Positions 36,981-45,756 are shown, counted from the first letter of the stretch. The stretch is DNA of 64,000 bases from Bradyrhizobium sp. KBS0727 (GCF_005937885.2 NZ_CP042176.1:3095501-3159500); one strand, 5' to 3'. Notes: generated from the sequence alone by a model not told the origin. Numbers and translations: made by a program.

Positions 36981-37715
36981 TCAGATGGCCGAGAAGCCGC
37001 CATCGACAGACAACTCCAGCCCATTCACGAAGCTGGAATCGTCTGAAGCAAGAAACAGCGCAGCCGTCGCGATTTCCTCAGGACGCCCCATCGTTCCCCG
37101 CGGGATCAGGGATTCGAACATCCGCTTCGCCTCTTCGGTGAGAACTTGGTCCTGCATCGGTGTGGCGATCGGCCCCGGGTGCAGCACGTTCACCCTGATA
37201 TTCCTACCCTTCAGCTCGTTAAGCCACCCGCGTGCGAACGCGTGCAACGCCGCCTTGCTCGCCGCATACACGCTGTAACCGGGAAAACCCTTCAGCGAAG
37301 CGACTGATCCGGTCATGAAGATTGATCCGCCATCGTTGAACAGCGGCAGCGCCTTTTGCACCGTGAACAGCGTGCCGCGCGTGTTCAGGCCGAACGTCGC
37401 ATCGAAATGCTGCTCGGTAATCTCGCCGAGTGGCACGGCTTCGCCCGTGCCGGCGCTCGCGAACAGGATGTCGATTTTGCCCTTTTGCCGTTTGACCGTG
37501 TCGAACAGACGGTCGAGGTCGTCGAGATTGGCCGCGTCGCCGCGCACGCCGATCACGTTCCGGCCAATCAGCTTGATGGCTTCGTCCAGCGTCTCCTGCC
37601 TCCGGCCTGTGATGAAAACATACGCGCCTTCTTCGACGAACCGCCTGGCGCTCGCTAGTGCCATGCCGCTCGATCCGCCTGTAATGACTGCAACCTTACC
37701 GTCAAGCTTTCCCAT
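36981..37715 (-). CDS. SDR-family oxidoreductase
   Basis: 244 residues. The cofactor motif reads VITGGSSGMALASARRFVEEG: the last Gly of the usual GxxxGxG is replaced (SSGMAL), which is seen in some SDRs. ITGRRQE suggests NADP(H). FASAG replaces NNAG. The catalytic Ser is in GSVASLKGF, and YAASK is intact. C-terminal SVDGGFSAI. Start at the ATG at 37715 (MGKLDGKVAV), preceded by GGAAGT. Divergent from the LysR gene at 37991, which probably regulates it. Confidence 0.88.
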   Translation of the reverse strand: MGKLDGKVAVITGGSSGMALASARRFVEEGAYVFITGRRQETLDEAIKLIGRNVIGVRGDAANLDDLDRLFDTVKRQKGKIDILFASAGTGEAVPLGEITEQHFDATFGLNTRGTLFTVQKALPLFNDGGSIFMTGSVASLKGFPGYSVYAASKAALHAFARGWLNELKGRNIRVNVLHPGPIATPMQDQVLTEEAKRMFESLIPRGTMGRPEEIATAALFLASDDSSFVNGLELSVDGGFSAI

Positions 37716-37990
37716 AACTTCCTTTCCAGACTCCGTCTTTGGTCGTTCGGGGAAGGCCCCCGAGAACCTCCACATAGGTCCGCCGGAGTCGTGCGTTGAG
37801 TGCGGAAACGCGCACATCGGTGGTGCGAAATCGATCCGGATCGACGGCTGACGCCAGCCGCGACGATCGGCGTCCGCCGTTCGGAATTGAGCCTTGCCCG
37901 TTGGCGTAGGCTATGATCTGCGCCCGTACTGCTATTCGATGTGCTAGACACCGGCTTTGGAAGGCGCACCGCGCGGTGCGGGATTGCACC

Positions 37991-38887
37991 ATGATCGACT
38001 GGGATGACGTTCGGTACTTTCTTGCCGTCGCGCGTGGAGGCTCGGTGCGCGCTGCCGCCGAGCGCCTCGGTGTGAACCACGCGACCGTGCTGCGACGCAT
38101 AGCCCAGCTTGAGGAACGCCTCGGGGTCCAAATGTTCGAAAAGCTGCCTTCTGGTTACCGCCTGACGGCTGCGGGCGAGGAGGTCCTCGAGTTCGCGGAT
38201 CAGATGGAAGCGTCGTCACATCTGCTGGAGACGCGCGTCTTCGGGCGCGACCAGGGCGTACGCGGGCTCTTGCGGGTGACATTGGCGCCGCCCCTCGCGA
38301 CACACCTGCTCATGCCGGACTTCTCCGATTTCGCGCGTCTGTATCCGGACATCGAGATGGAAATCTTGTCGTCCGGCGAGCTGGCAAATCTGACCAACCG
38401 AGAGGCCGACGTCGCGATTCGCGTCGTCTACGACCGCAAAACCCTGCCGCTCAATCTTCACGGCCTGAAGGGACCGGAGCTGTTCGGAGGCGTCTACATA
38501 TCCCGCGATCGACTAGCCGCATGGCGTGCGGGCGCGCCTGATCCCATCCGGTGGATCGTCATAAGCATTCATGGAATTCCGGATTGGGCCAGCGAGGGTG
38601 AGGTTCGCACCGCGGGGGGTCCGTTCAGGACCACAGACGCCGAGGCGCAGATTGTTGCAGTACGGCAAGGGATCGGGATGACGACACTGCCGTGCTTCGT
38701 CGGAGATGCCGACCCCCTGCTGGTGAGGGTGCCGGGCACCGACCTGCACATGTACGGAACGCTCTGGCTTCTCACACAGGGGGAGACACGCAAGACGAAG
38801 CGCGTGCGGCTCTTCACGGAGTTCGTATCCCGCAGGCTCGCCGCGTACGCTCCGCTTCTCGCGGGGCTGTCCATATCGCGCGACTGA
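37991..38887 (+). CDS. LysR-family transcriptional regulator
   Basis: 298 residues. The HTH starts IDWDDVRYFLAVARGGSVRA, continues AAERLGVNHATVLRRIAQLE and ends GYRLTAAGEEVLEF. The ligand-binding domain follows (LRVTLAPPLATHLLMPDFSD). It faces the minus-strand SDR-reductase-SRPBCC-SDR cluster across 275 bp, so it is the likely regulator of that cluster (inference). Start set at ATG 37991, which gives the usual LysR N-terminus; the frame is open further up. Confidence 0.9.
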   Translation: MIDWDDVRYFLAVARGGSVRAAAERLGVNHATVLRRIAQLEERLGVQMFEKLPSGYRLTAAGEEVLEFADQMEASSHLLETRVFGRDQGVRGLLRVTLAPPLATHLLMPDFSDFARLYPDIEMEILSSGELANLTNREADVAIRVVYDRKTLPLNLHGLKGPELFGGVYISRDRLAAWRAGAPDPIRWIVISIHGIPDWASEGEVRTAGGPFRTTDAEAQIVAVRQGIGMTTLPCFVGDADPLLVRVPGTDLHMYGTLWLLTQGETRKTKRVRLFTEFVSRRLAAYAPLLAGLSISRD

Positions 38888-39083
38888 TGCCCGGCAGGTC
38901 GCCGGCGACGCTTGCCGTAATCCGGTCGGAAGCCGACCCCCATGTTACGGCTGGCAGGAGCGGTAGCGCTCGCCCCGGCGCAGCTGGTCGGGATTGCGCA
39001 GCCGGGGCGAACGCGGGAACGCTAGGCGCGATTCTTGAAGCGCCCAGCTCTCGTTGCGATCAGCCGTGTGTGAACGTCGCCGT

Positions 39084-39956
39084 TCACGCCGTCACGGCCT
39101 TCTGGGCCGCCGCAAAGACGTCGCGTGCGGACGTCGTACCCGCTACGTGCTCCGTACCCTCGACTCCGAGGTCCATCCATCCTGCATTCACGGCGTCGAA
39201 CATTTCTTCGGCAGGTCCGGTGTGGCCCTCCGGGATGCCGAATTGCTCGAACGCTCTCGCCCACCCTGCACGCGGGACTGCAAAGGCTTTGACGTCGAGA
39301 TTCAGGACTTCACCCAATTGCTCCGCGACTTCATCCGCGGTGACCATCGAACCAAGCTCGACGGCGCGCTGCCCTGACCATGCTGGCCCGGTCAAAAGGG
39401 TTGCGACCTCCGCGCCGATGTCGTTGGTCGCGACCATGGTCGATTTCCGGTTTGTCGGATTGTAGTAGACCGGTAGCGTTCCGCCCTGGGCGACCTGCAA
39501 GCCGTAGAGGAAGTTTTCGAAGAATCCACCTGCGCGCACAAATGCGATTGGCGATATCAGGTCGCGAAAACCTTGCTCCAGAAGCGACAAGGCCGTGATC
39601 ATCCCAAGCCCGTTGGTCCTGTTCGCACCCATCGACGAAAGCGCTACCACCCGCGGCGGCGCTGCCTTGGTGAGCGCCTCGACATAGTTCGCAATCACGC
39701 CCTTGGCTTCTCTGTAATCGGGCGAGGGGGCCCAGACAGCCGGCAACATGACAAACGCGCCTTCGACGCCTTTGAGCGCCCGCTCGATGGCTGCCGAATC
39801 ATTCCAATCACCGTCAACCAGTTCCACGCCCCGGTTCGCCCAGCTTGACGCCTTCTTGCGATTGCGGACTAGCGCGCGTACTTCCTTGCCGTGCGCCAAC
39901 AGATGTTCTGCGGTTGCGCCGCCCACTTTTCCCGTGATTCCCATTACTAAAAACAT
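39084..39956 (-). CDS. NmrA/NAD(P)-binding family protein
   Basis: 290 residues, atypical SDR of the NmrA/QorB type. Starts MFLVMGITGKVGGATAEHLL with the NmrA glycine motif (GxTGxxG), then ALVRNRKKA (NADP-type Arg) and VALSSMGANRTNG. There is no YxxxK active site, so it is a redox sensor or quinone reductase-like protein. It follows the DoxX-like gene on the same strand, and both face a LysR gene at 40548. Confidence 0.86.
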   Translation of the reverse strand: MFLVMGITGKVGGATAEHLLAHGKEVRALVRNRKKASSWANRGVELVDGDWNDSAAIERALKGVEGAFVMLPAVWAPSPDYREAKGVIANYVEALTKAAPPRVVALSSMGANRTNGLGMITALSLLEQGFRDLISPIAFVRAGGFFENFLYGLQVAQGGTLPVYYNPTNRKSTMVATNDIGAEVATLLTGPAWSGQRAVELGSMVTADEVAEQLGEVLNLDVKAFAVPRAGWARAFEQFGIPEGHTGPAEEMFDAVNAGWMDLGVEGTEHVAGTTSARDVFAAAQKAVTA

Positions 39957-40001
39957 GCGTTTTCTCCTGATCTTGAGGGACTGAGCACTGTCCTTGTTGG
40001 T

Positions 40002-40424
40002 TCAACGGATGAGCGGCAGAATGGCCCGGATTCGGGGATCGCGCGCGTAGAGGCCGCCCCATGTCGTCGCGCCCAGAAGCAGGGAAATGATTTCCGGCGG
40101 CGACCCCAACTCACCAATGCGGACATGGGCGCAGATGGCACCTCCCAAGAAGCCCGTCACTAGGATCGCGCCGAGGACGGCGGTGGCCGGGATGGCGTAA
40201 AGGATGGCGCAGGCGAGTATGATCGGACCCACGACACGGGTCAGGTCCATCGCGAACCCGGTTTCCTGCAACATGCTCGCGATCTGTGCCGGCGCGAAAA
40301 GCTGAATAGTGCCGTCTGTCACCAGAGCGATAACGACAAACGCGCTCATTATCCGGCCGGCCCACAGAGCGCGATGCAAGGTCATAGTTTCAGACACCTG
40401 ATGCAGGTTCATAGTTTCGGACAC
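40002..40424 (-). CDS. DoxX-like membrane protein with duplicated N-terminus
   Basis: 140 residues with four hydrophobic helices starting near residue 22 (RIMSAFVVIALVTDGTIQLF; VVGPIILACAILYAIPATAV; LGAILVTGFLGGAICAHVRI), typical of DoxX_2-like proteins. The N-terminus is MSETMNLHQ followed by VSETMTLHR. This is a 26-bp tandem duplication (about 40372-40424) that supplies two possible start regions. A GGAG 8 bp before the GTG at 40424 supports that start. Divergent from a LysR gene. Confidence 0.82.
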   Translation of the reverse strand: MSETMNLHQVSETMTLHRALWAGRIMSAFVVIALVTDGTIQLFAPAQIASMLQETGFAMDLTRVVGPIILACAILYAIPATAVLGAILVTGFLGGAICAHVRIGELGSPPEIISLLLGATTWGGLYARDPRIRAILPLIR

Positions 40425-40547
40425 TTGTCATTCTCCGATGTGGGGATCCCATATTCGGAGCTTACTTACTGTGTCTCTTGGGTATGATAAACACCGAGGA
40501 AATGAACTCACTGTTCTCTCTACGGTGAACAATACCGAGGCACGAAA

Positions 40548-41453
40548 ATGCAGAATCTCGAACCCATCCTCATTTTCATAACGGTAGCGGAAATGGGGAG
40601 CTTCACCCGCGCGGCCGATAGCCTGGGCATCCAAAAGGGGAGGGCCTCAACGGCGGTCCGAAAGCTGGAAGAAGATGTCGGTGTCAGGCTCCTGCACCGG
40701 ACGACGCGCAGTGTGCAGTTGACGGAGGACGGACGCGCATTTCATGCCCGTGCCCGCGATCTGCTTGCTGAAGTCGATGACCTACACACGATGTTCGCAG
40801 GCGATCGCGTGGCACTTCGCGGGCGTTTACGGGTCGATCTTCCGACCGAGGTGGCGCGCACAACGATCGTGCCGGCCTTGCCGGATTTCATGGCGACTCA
40901 TCCCGAGTTGGAGTTGGAGGTGTCGAGTACGGATCGGCAAGTCGATCTGGTTCAAGAGGGGTTCGACTGTGTATTGCGGCTCGGACCCATAGGGGACGAG
41001 ACGCTGATTGCCCGCCCACTTGGCCTGTTGCGCATGGTCAACGCTGCCAGTCCCGCCTATCTGGCGCGCTACGGCGTCCCTCGATCGCTGGAAGATCTCC
41101 AGCGTCAGGAACATCGGACAATTCATTTTTCGACGATGCTGGGCGCAAGACCCTATGGATGGGAATATCCGGACGGCGACAGCTACGCGACGCTGCAGTT
41201 GCCGGGTGCGCTACACGTCAACAGCGCGCAGACCTACGAAGCCGCTGCCCTTGCCGGCCTTGGCCTGATTCAGGCGCCACTCTTGGGGATTGGCCGATAC
41301 TTAGAGAGTGGAGCGCTTGTGGAGATCATACCCGATTTTCGTCGCCGGGCGCTCGCCGTGTCCCTCGTCGTAGCACATCGAAGCAATCTGTCGCGCCGAG
41401 TCCGCGCATTCATGAAATGGATCGAAAATGTGCTCGCGCCCTACCTAGAATAG
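40548..41453 (+). CDS. LysR-family transcriptional regulator
   Basis: 301 residues with an N-terminal HTH (ILIFITVAEMGSFTRAADSL, QKGRASTAVRKLEEDVG, RTTRSVQLTEDG) and a ligand-binding domain. The pattern resembles the DsdC/AaeR-like LysR group that controls drug/quinone-type genes. It is divergent from the DoxX-NmrA pair (124 bp), which it probably regulates. It is the last intact gene before a 1-kb relic region. Confidence 0.9.
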   Translation: MQNLEPILIFITVAEMGSFTRAADSLGIQKGRASTAVRKLEEDVGVRLLHRTTRSVQLTEDGRAFHARARDLLAEVDDLHTMFAGDRVALRGRLRVDLPTEVARTTIVPALPDFMATHPELELEVSSTDRQVDLVQEGFDCVLRLGPIGDETLIARPLGLLRMVNAASPAYLARYGVPRSLEDLQRQEHRTIHFSTMLGARPYGWEYPDGDSYATLQLPGALHVNSAQTYEAAALAGLGLIQAPLLGIGRYLESGALVEIIPDFRRRALAVSLVVAHRSNLSRRVRAFMKWIENVLAPYLE

Positions 41454-41669
41454 CGACACGAGCCGCTTCTTCCTGTCCTCGAAATCAACATTCTGAGTTA
41501 TGTCTGTTTAGGGATCGTCGCCCGATTCCCCGATCATGCGGTTATCGGGAGATGCTGGGTCCGAGCATGCGGCCGTGTGGGTCGACCTCGACGTGTAAGC
41601 AAACCAGCTCCAATCACCTCAACTCGATACAGAAACGACGTTCACAACAATGCCAAAGGCAGCCCACGA

Positions 41670-41736
41670 CCATTCTGACAATGAGAAATTCTGTAATGAT
41701 CTTAAGGGATCAAAAAGCTGCAAAATGTCAGAATGG
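41670..41736. repeat. perfect 11-bp inverted repeat near the tRNA-Gly relic
   Basis: CCATTCTGACA at 41670-41680 and TGTCAGAATGG at 41726-41736. The sequence between them is distinctly AT-rich (AATGAGAAATTCTGTAATGA) compared with the surrounding chromosome. It lies about 30 bp before the tRNA-Gly 3' half. It could be a recombinase or protein-binding site of the lost element, or a stem-loop. Confidence 0.6.
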
Positions 41737-41764
41737 CCTTTGAAAGTGTTTCAAGATTTTCTGA

Positions 41765-41808
41765 CTTCCAAGCTGAATACGAGGGTTCGATTCCCTTCAC
41801 CCGCTCCA
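41765..41808 (+). other. tRNA-Gly(UCC) 3'-half relic, probable attachment (att) site
   Basis: CTTCCAAGCTGAATACGAGG followed by GTTCGATTCCCTTCACCCGC and TCCA is the anticodon loop (UCC), variable region, T-arm, 3' acceptor strand and CCA-like end of an alphaproteobacterial tRNA-Gly. The 5' half (acceptor strand, D-arm) is missing: the sequence upstream does not resemble a tRNA and is AT-rich. A 3' half starting at the anticodon loop is what tyrosine integrases leave as attR. No intact tRNA-Gly and no integrase gene is in the window. Confidence 0.88.
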
Positions 41809-42067
41809 ATAGTTTCGGGCATTTGCAGCGCGATCAGCCTTTCATTCGGAAGTCCATCCAGATGCAAATGACGGCGGCCTCGCCGATCTTGTGAACTCTG
41901 CTTTGGCACGGCAGGGAGGTCAGCTTTCGCTATTGGACGGGCCACGTCGCCCTCAAGAGGAATGCTGATCTTCCGCAAAAATAATCTCAGACGAGCGGAC
42001 GGGAATTGCCTAGATCTGATGGTCAAGATTTCCGAGATCAACTCTCAAAACCGGCCAGATGGGCGCG

Positions 42068-42199
42068 TTATGAAAACAAAAAGGTTCCAATCAGCAGACC
42101 CGCCGCAAATGCCCAGAGCCCCAGGGTGCAGGCTGACACGATGCGGACGAGGTTGCGGAGGTCCGCATCCTGCGCGGTTTCGTGGGATCGATCCGTCAT
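42068..42199 (-). CDS. 43-residue single-helix membrane protein
   Basis: Reading frame MTDRSHETAQDADLRNLVRI followed by VSACTLGLWAFAAGLLIGTF and LFS, then TAA. A charged N-terminus and one clear transmembrane helix (about residues 21-42) make a sensible small membrane protein. A run of G (CAGGGGGGG) 4-5 bp before the ATG can serve as ribosome site. Function unknown; it could also be a chance frame in this relic region. Confidence 0.5.
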   Translation of the reverse strand: MTDRSHETAQDADLRNLVRIVSACTLGLWAFAAGLLIGTFLFS

Positions 42200-42394
42200 G
42201 CAGCCCCCCCTGCGGCGACCGCCAGCCATTGTGGGAAAATTGGCATCCTTCCTAAAGGCCGTGCCCGAGACCGTTCCCCTCTTTGGTGCCCAAAAGAAGG
42301 CAAAAACTGTTACAAGATATCACGATTTGGCCAGTTCGGCAGACGGGAGACGGCCTGACCTCGATCTGGCGAGGCATCGCGCCGCCGCCGGCTA

Positions 42395-42477
42395 TCAGCC
42401 GCGCTTGCCGCGCGGCGAGGGGCTGGCGAGTCGGACCCGGCCGTGGGTTCTCGGCAGGAACTGTGCGCCCGGGCGCC
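42395..42477 (-). pseudogene. relic of a second cbbR 3' end
   Basis: On the minus strand 42463-42395 translates as QFLPRTHGRVRLASPSPRGK-RG-stop. The intact CbbR ends QFLPRTHGRVRITRPSVRPK-RGR-stop. The DNA of GGTTCTCGGCAGGAACTG is identical in both. Upstream similarity fades after about 14 more bases, with a one-base shift. The cyclase gene lies exactly between this relic and the intact cbbR. Confidence 0.87.
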
Positions 42478-42522
42478 AATGTGCCAATCTAGATTCTCAG
42501 GATAGCTGGGGGAACCAACTGC

Positions 42523-45500
42523 ATGGGCGAGCTTCGCGATTGGTTGCGCGAGAATCATCTGGAGCAATATGCCGATGCGTTTGAGGCGAACGACATTGAC
42601 CTGGATATTCTAGCCGACCTCGATGACCACGATCTCGAGCAACTGGGTCTGTCGCTCGGCAATCGCCGCCGGCTTTTGAAGGCGATCGCGGCGCGCAATA
42701 CCCAGGCGATTTCCTCCTTCGACAAGGCTTCCTCGCTCGACAAATCTGCTTCAGCGGCATCGCTCCCATCGGCTGAAAAACCGTCTGCAGCAGAGAAATC
42801 CGGCTCTGGTGATGCCGAACGGCGGCAAGTGACTGTAATGTTCGCCGATATGGTCGGCTCGACGGCACTGTCGGCGAAGCTCGATCCGGAGCTGCTCGGC
42901 GGCCTGATCCGGCGATACCAGGACGCGGTGGCCGGTACGATCGGGCGTTACGGTGGTTTCGTCGCCAAGTTCATGGGTGACGGCGTGTTGGCTTATTTCG
43001 GTTTTCCCCGCGCCTTCGAGGATGCAGCGGAACGCGCCGTCCGCGCCGCGATTGGAATCCTGTCTGAAGTCAGCGCAATTGAATTGCCTGACGGGACCCG
43101 CGTACAGACGCGAATCGGCATCGCCACCGGCCTTGTCGTGGTCGGCGAAATCATCGGCACCGGCTCCGCGCAGGAGCGGACCATCGTCGGTGAAACCCCC
43201 AACCTCGCCGCGCGTCTACAGGCGCTGGCCGGGGCGGATTGCATCCTCGTCAGCGAATCGGCCCAAAAATTGTTAGGCGGGCTTTTCGAGCTCGCTCACA
43301 CCGGCGAGCACGAGCTGAAGGGCTTTGCCCGCCCGATGCCGGCCTGGCGGGTGTGCGGCGAAGCCTCGGTCGAAAGCCGTTTTGCCGCAATCCGCGCCGG
43401 AGGCCTGCCGCTGATCGGCCGGGCCCATGAAATGGGCTTGATGCGCGAACGCTGGCATCTCGCGCGGCAAGGCGAAGGCCAGATATTGACTGTGACCGGC
43501 GAAGCCGGCATCGGCAAATCGCGCGTGATCGAGGCGCTGCAGCAAGAGCTTGCAGCCGAAACTCATGCGCGCATCAATCTGCAATGCTCTCCCTATCACA
43601 GCGACAGCGCGCTCTACCCGGTGATCCAGTATCTCAACCGCGCCGCCGGCTTTGCGCCTGCCGATCCACCGGATGTGCGCTCCGAGAAGCTCCGCGGCCT
43701 CCTTGGCGCACGGCACATCGACAATCCGGCTGCGCTGCCGCTATTGGCCGAGCTGTTGTCGGTCCCGCTGACTGAGGCGGCTCCCGCCGCATCGCCGGCG
43801 CAGCGCAAGGCCGCGACGCTCGCGCTGATCCTCGAGATCATGACGCGGACCAGCGACAGCGATCCGATGCTGATCGTGCTGGAAGACGCACACTGGATCG
43901 ATGCGACCACGCTCGAAATGATGACGCGATTGGCCGACAGCATCAACGGCGCGCGGCTCCTTGTCGTGGTGTCGGCGCGACCGGATTTTACGCCGCCCTG
44001 GCTGTCAAGGCCACACGCCACGCTGATTGCGCTCGGACGCCTCGGCCGTTCCGAATGCATGCAGGTGGTCGCGAGCGTCGCGGCCGCGCATGGACTGGCG
44101 GCGGACACGATCGCCGCGATCATCGCCAGGACCGATGGCGTGCCGCTCTTTGTCGAAGAGCTGACCCGAAGCGTGATGGAATCGGCGGGCGAGGATTCGG
44201 TGCCGGCGACGCTGAAGGACTCGCTAATGGCCCGCCTCGACCGTCTCGGCGGCGCGCGCGAGGTGGCCCAGATTGCCGCGCTGATCGGCCGGCAATTCAC
44301 CTTTGCCTTGCTGGAAGCGGTGGCCGGCAAGGACAACGACGAGCTGGAAGACATGCTGGCAAAGCTGGTTGCCGCGGGAATTGTGTTTCCCGAGGAGCGC
44401 GGCCTCGAGCGGAGCTTCAACTTTAAGCACGCGCTGGTGCGTGACGCCGCCTATGAAAGCCTGTTATTGACCCGCCGCCGAGAATGGCACGGGCGCGTCG
44501 GTCTTGCGTTGGAGCAGCGTTTTGGCGATGTCGCCGCCAAGGAACCGGAGTTGCTGGCCTATCATTTCGGAGAAGCGGGGCAGCTCTCTCTCGCTTGCGA
44601 CTACCGCATGCGCGCTGGCAACCAGGCCGTGAGCCGCTCGGCCTATGTGGAGGCGATCGCGCATCTCACGGCGGGTCTCAAGCTCGCCGAAACCATGCCG
44701 CCGCAAAACGGCTTGCGCCGGCAACTGGAGTTCTGGCTCAAACTCGGCGCGGCGTCGGTCGTCGCCCACGGCCTGCAAAGTGTCGAAGCCGAAGCAGCCT
44801 ATACCAAGGCTGGCGAGATCGGCGAACAGATCGGCGACGGCGCCGCTTCCTTCCAGGCCAAATGGGGCCTCTGGATCAACGCCAACCTAAGGCGCAAAAC
44901 GGCCCTGGCGCGCGACCGCGCCGGCGAACTGGTGTCGCTCGCGCAACAGTCAGGCGATCGCGAGTTGTTGCTCGAAGCCTATCATTGCCAGTTTTCAACG
45001 GCATATTTTCGCGGCGACGTCGGCGGCGCGCTGGAGGGCTGCCAGCACGTCATCGCGCTCTACGACATGACGCAGCATCGTCATCTCGCACACGCCTTTG
45101 GTGGCCACGATCCCGCCGTCTGCGCCCATATCCAATGCGGTAACTCATGGCGGCTATCGGGCGACGAACAACAGGCAAGGTCGCATTTCACGCAAGGCAT
45201 TGCGCTGGCCGAAATACTCGATCACCCGAACAGTCTCGCGCACGGGCTGCACAACGTCGGTATCGGCTATCAGCTCGGGGGAGACCGCGAAGCAACCTTC
45301 GCGGCGGCACACCGGGCGGCCGCGCTGGCCGACAAGTTCGGCCTGCCGCCATGGCGCGCCAGCAGCCTGATTCTGGTCGGATGGGCGACGGCAACCGGCG
45401 CCGCCGCCGCGGACGCCGTGCGGCTGATCGATGCCGAGATCGCCAATGCCACCGCCGCCGGTCCGCTGCCACAATATTATCTCGGCCTCGCGGCCGAAGT

Positions 45501-45756
45501 TCTGCTTGCGGCGGGCCGGCCCGCGGACGCGCTCGGTCATCTCGACCGCGCGATCGCAGGCATCGACGAGGCCGGCATCGGCATCTACCTGCCCGAAATC
45601 TATCGCCTGCGCGGTGCGTGCCTGCTGGCGCTCGACCGAGGCAACAAGCCTGAGGCAAAATCAGCCTTCGCAACCGCTGCCGGTATCGCTAAGCGCCAGG
45701 GTACGGTCATTTTCGAGCGTCGCGCGGAGGCGTCCCTGTCCGAGTTCGCGAGATAG
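42523..45756 (+). CDS. SAM domain-class III nucleotide cyclase-ATPase-TPR protein
   Basis: 1,077 residues. 1-60: SAM domain (LRDWLRENHLEQYADAFEAN). 100-280: class III cyclase with metal Asp109 (VTVMFADMVGSTAL) and Asp153 (KFMGDGVLAYFG), Lys149 in the adenine-selecting position, and Asn227/Arg231 (NLAARL) for catalysis, so probably an active adenylate cyclase. 295-640: STAND-type ATPase with Walker A TGEAGIGKSR (about 325-334) and Walker B LIVLEDAHWID (about 449-459). 680-1077: TPR-like helical repeats. This architecture is common in rhizobia and senses unknown signals. It sits next to cbbR but on the other strand; a link to CO2 fixation is only positional. Confidence 0.92.
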   Translation: MGELRDWLRENHLEQYADAFEANDIDLDILADLDDHDLEQLGLSLGNRRRLLKAIAARNTQAISSFDKASSLDKSASAASLPSAEKPSAAEKSGSGDAERRQVTVMFADMVGSTALSAKLDPELLGGLIRRYQDAVAGTIGRYGGFVAKFMGDGVLAYFGFPRAFEDAAERAVRAAIGILSEVSAIELPDGTRVQTRIGIATGLVVVGEIIGTGSAQERTIVGETPNLAARLQALAGADCILVSESAQKLLGGLFELAHTGEHELKGFARPMPAWRVCGEASVESRFAAIRAGGLPLIGRAHEMGLMRERWHLARQGEGQILTVTGEAGIGKSRVIEALQQELAAETHARINLQCSPYHSDSALYPVIQYLNRAAGFAPADPPDVRSEKLRGLLGARHIDNPAALPLLAELLSVPLTEAAPAASPAQRKAATLALILEIMTRTSDSDPMLIVLEDAHWIDATTLEMMTRLADSINGARLLVVVSARPDFTPPWLSRPHATLIALGRLGRSECMQVVASVAAAHGLAADTIAAIIARTDGVPLFVEELTRSVMESAGEDSVPATLKDSLMARLDRLGGAREVAQIAALIGRQFTFALLEAVAGKDNDELEDMLAKLVAAGIVFPEERGLERSFNFKHALVRDAAYESLLLTRRREWHGRVGLALEQRFGDVAAKEPELLAYHFGEAGQLSLACDYRMRAGNQAVSRSAYVEAIAHLTAGLKLAETMPPQNGLRRQLEFWLKLGAASVVAHGLQSVEAEAAYTKAGEIGEQIGDGAASFQAKWGLWINANLRRKTALARDRAGELVSLAQQSGDRELLLEAYHCQFSTAYFRGDVGGALEGCQHVIALYDMTQHRHLAHAFGGHDPAVCAHIQCGNSWRLSGDEQQARSHFTQGIALAEILDHPNSLAHGLHNVGIGYQLGGDREATFAAAHRAAALADKFGLPPWRASSLILVGWATATGAAAADAVRLIDAEIANATAAGPLPQYYLGLAAEVLLAAGRPADALGHLDRAIAGIDEAGIGIYLPEIYRLRGACLLALDRGNKPEAKSAFATAAGIAKRQGTVIFERRAEASLSEFAR

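Larger units (their letters stand above)
41454..42522. other. 1-kb non-coding/relic region between LysR and cyclase genes
   Basis: The region contains, in order, an inverted repeat (41670-41736), the tRNA-Gly 3' half (41765-41808), a 43-codon minus-strand reading frame (42068-42199) and a cbbR 3'-end relic (42395-42477). Several longer open frames occur but read through the tRNA relic or have no supporting motif. No transposase or integrase remnant was recognised. Confidence 0.7.

Noticed and set aside
37702..38100. Minus-strand open frame across the SDR-LysR gap
   Set aside because: No ribosome site or domain, and it overlaps the start of the LysR gene; probably chance.
41650..41871. Open frame with TRVRFPSPAP in its translation
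   Set aside because: That phrase is the usual by-product of translating a tRNA 3' end; the frame reads through the tRNA-Gly relic and is not a gene.
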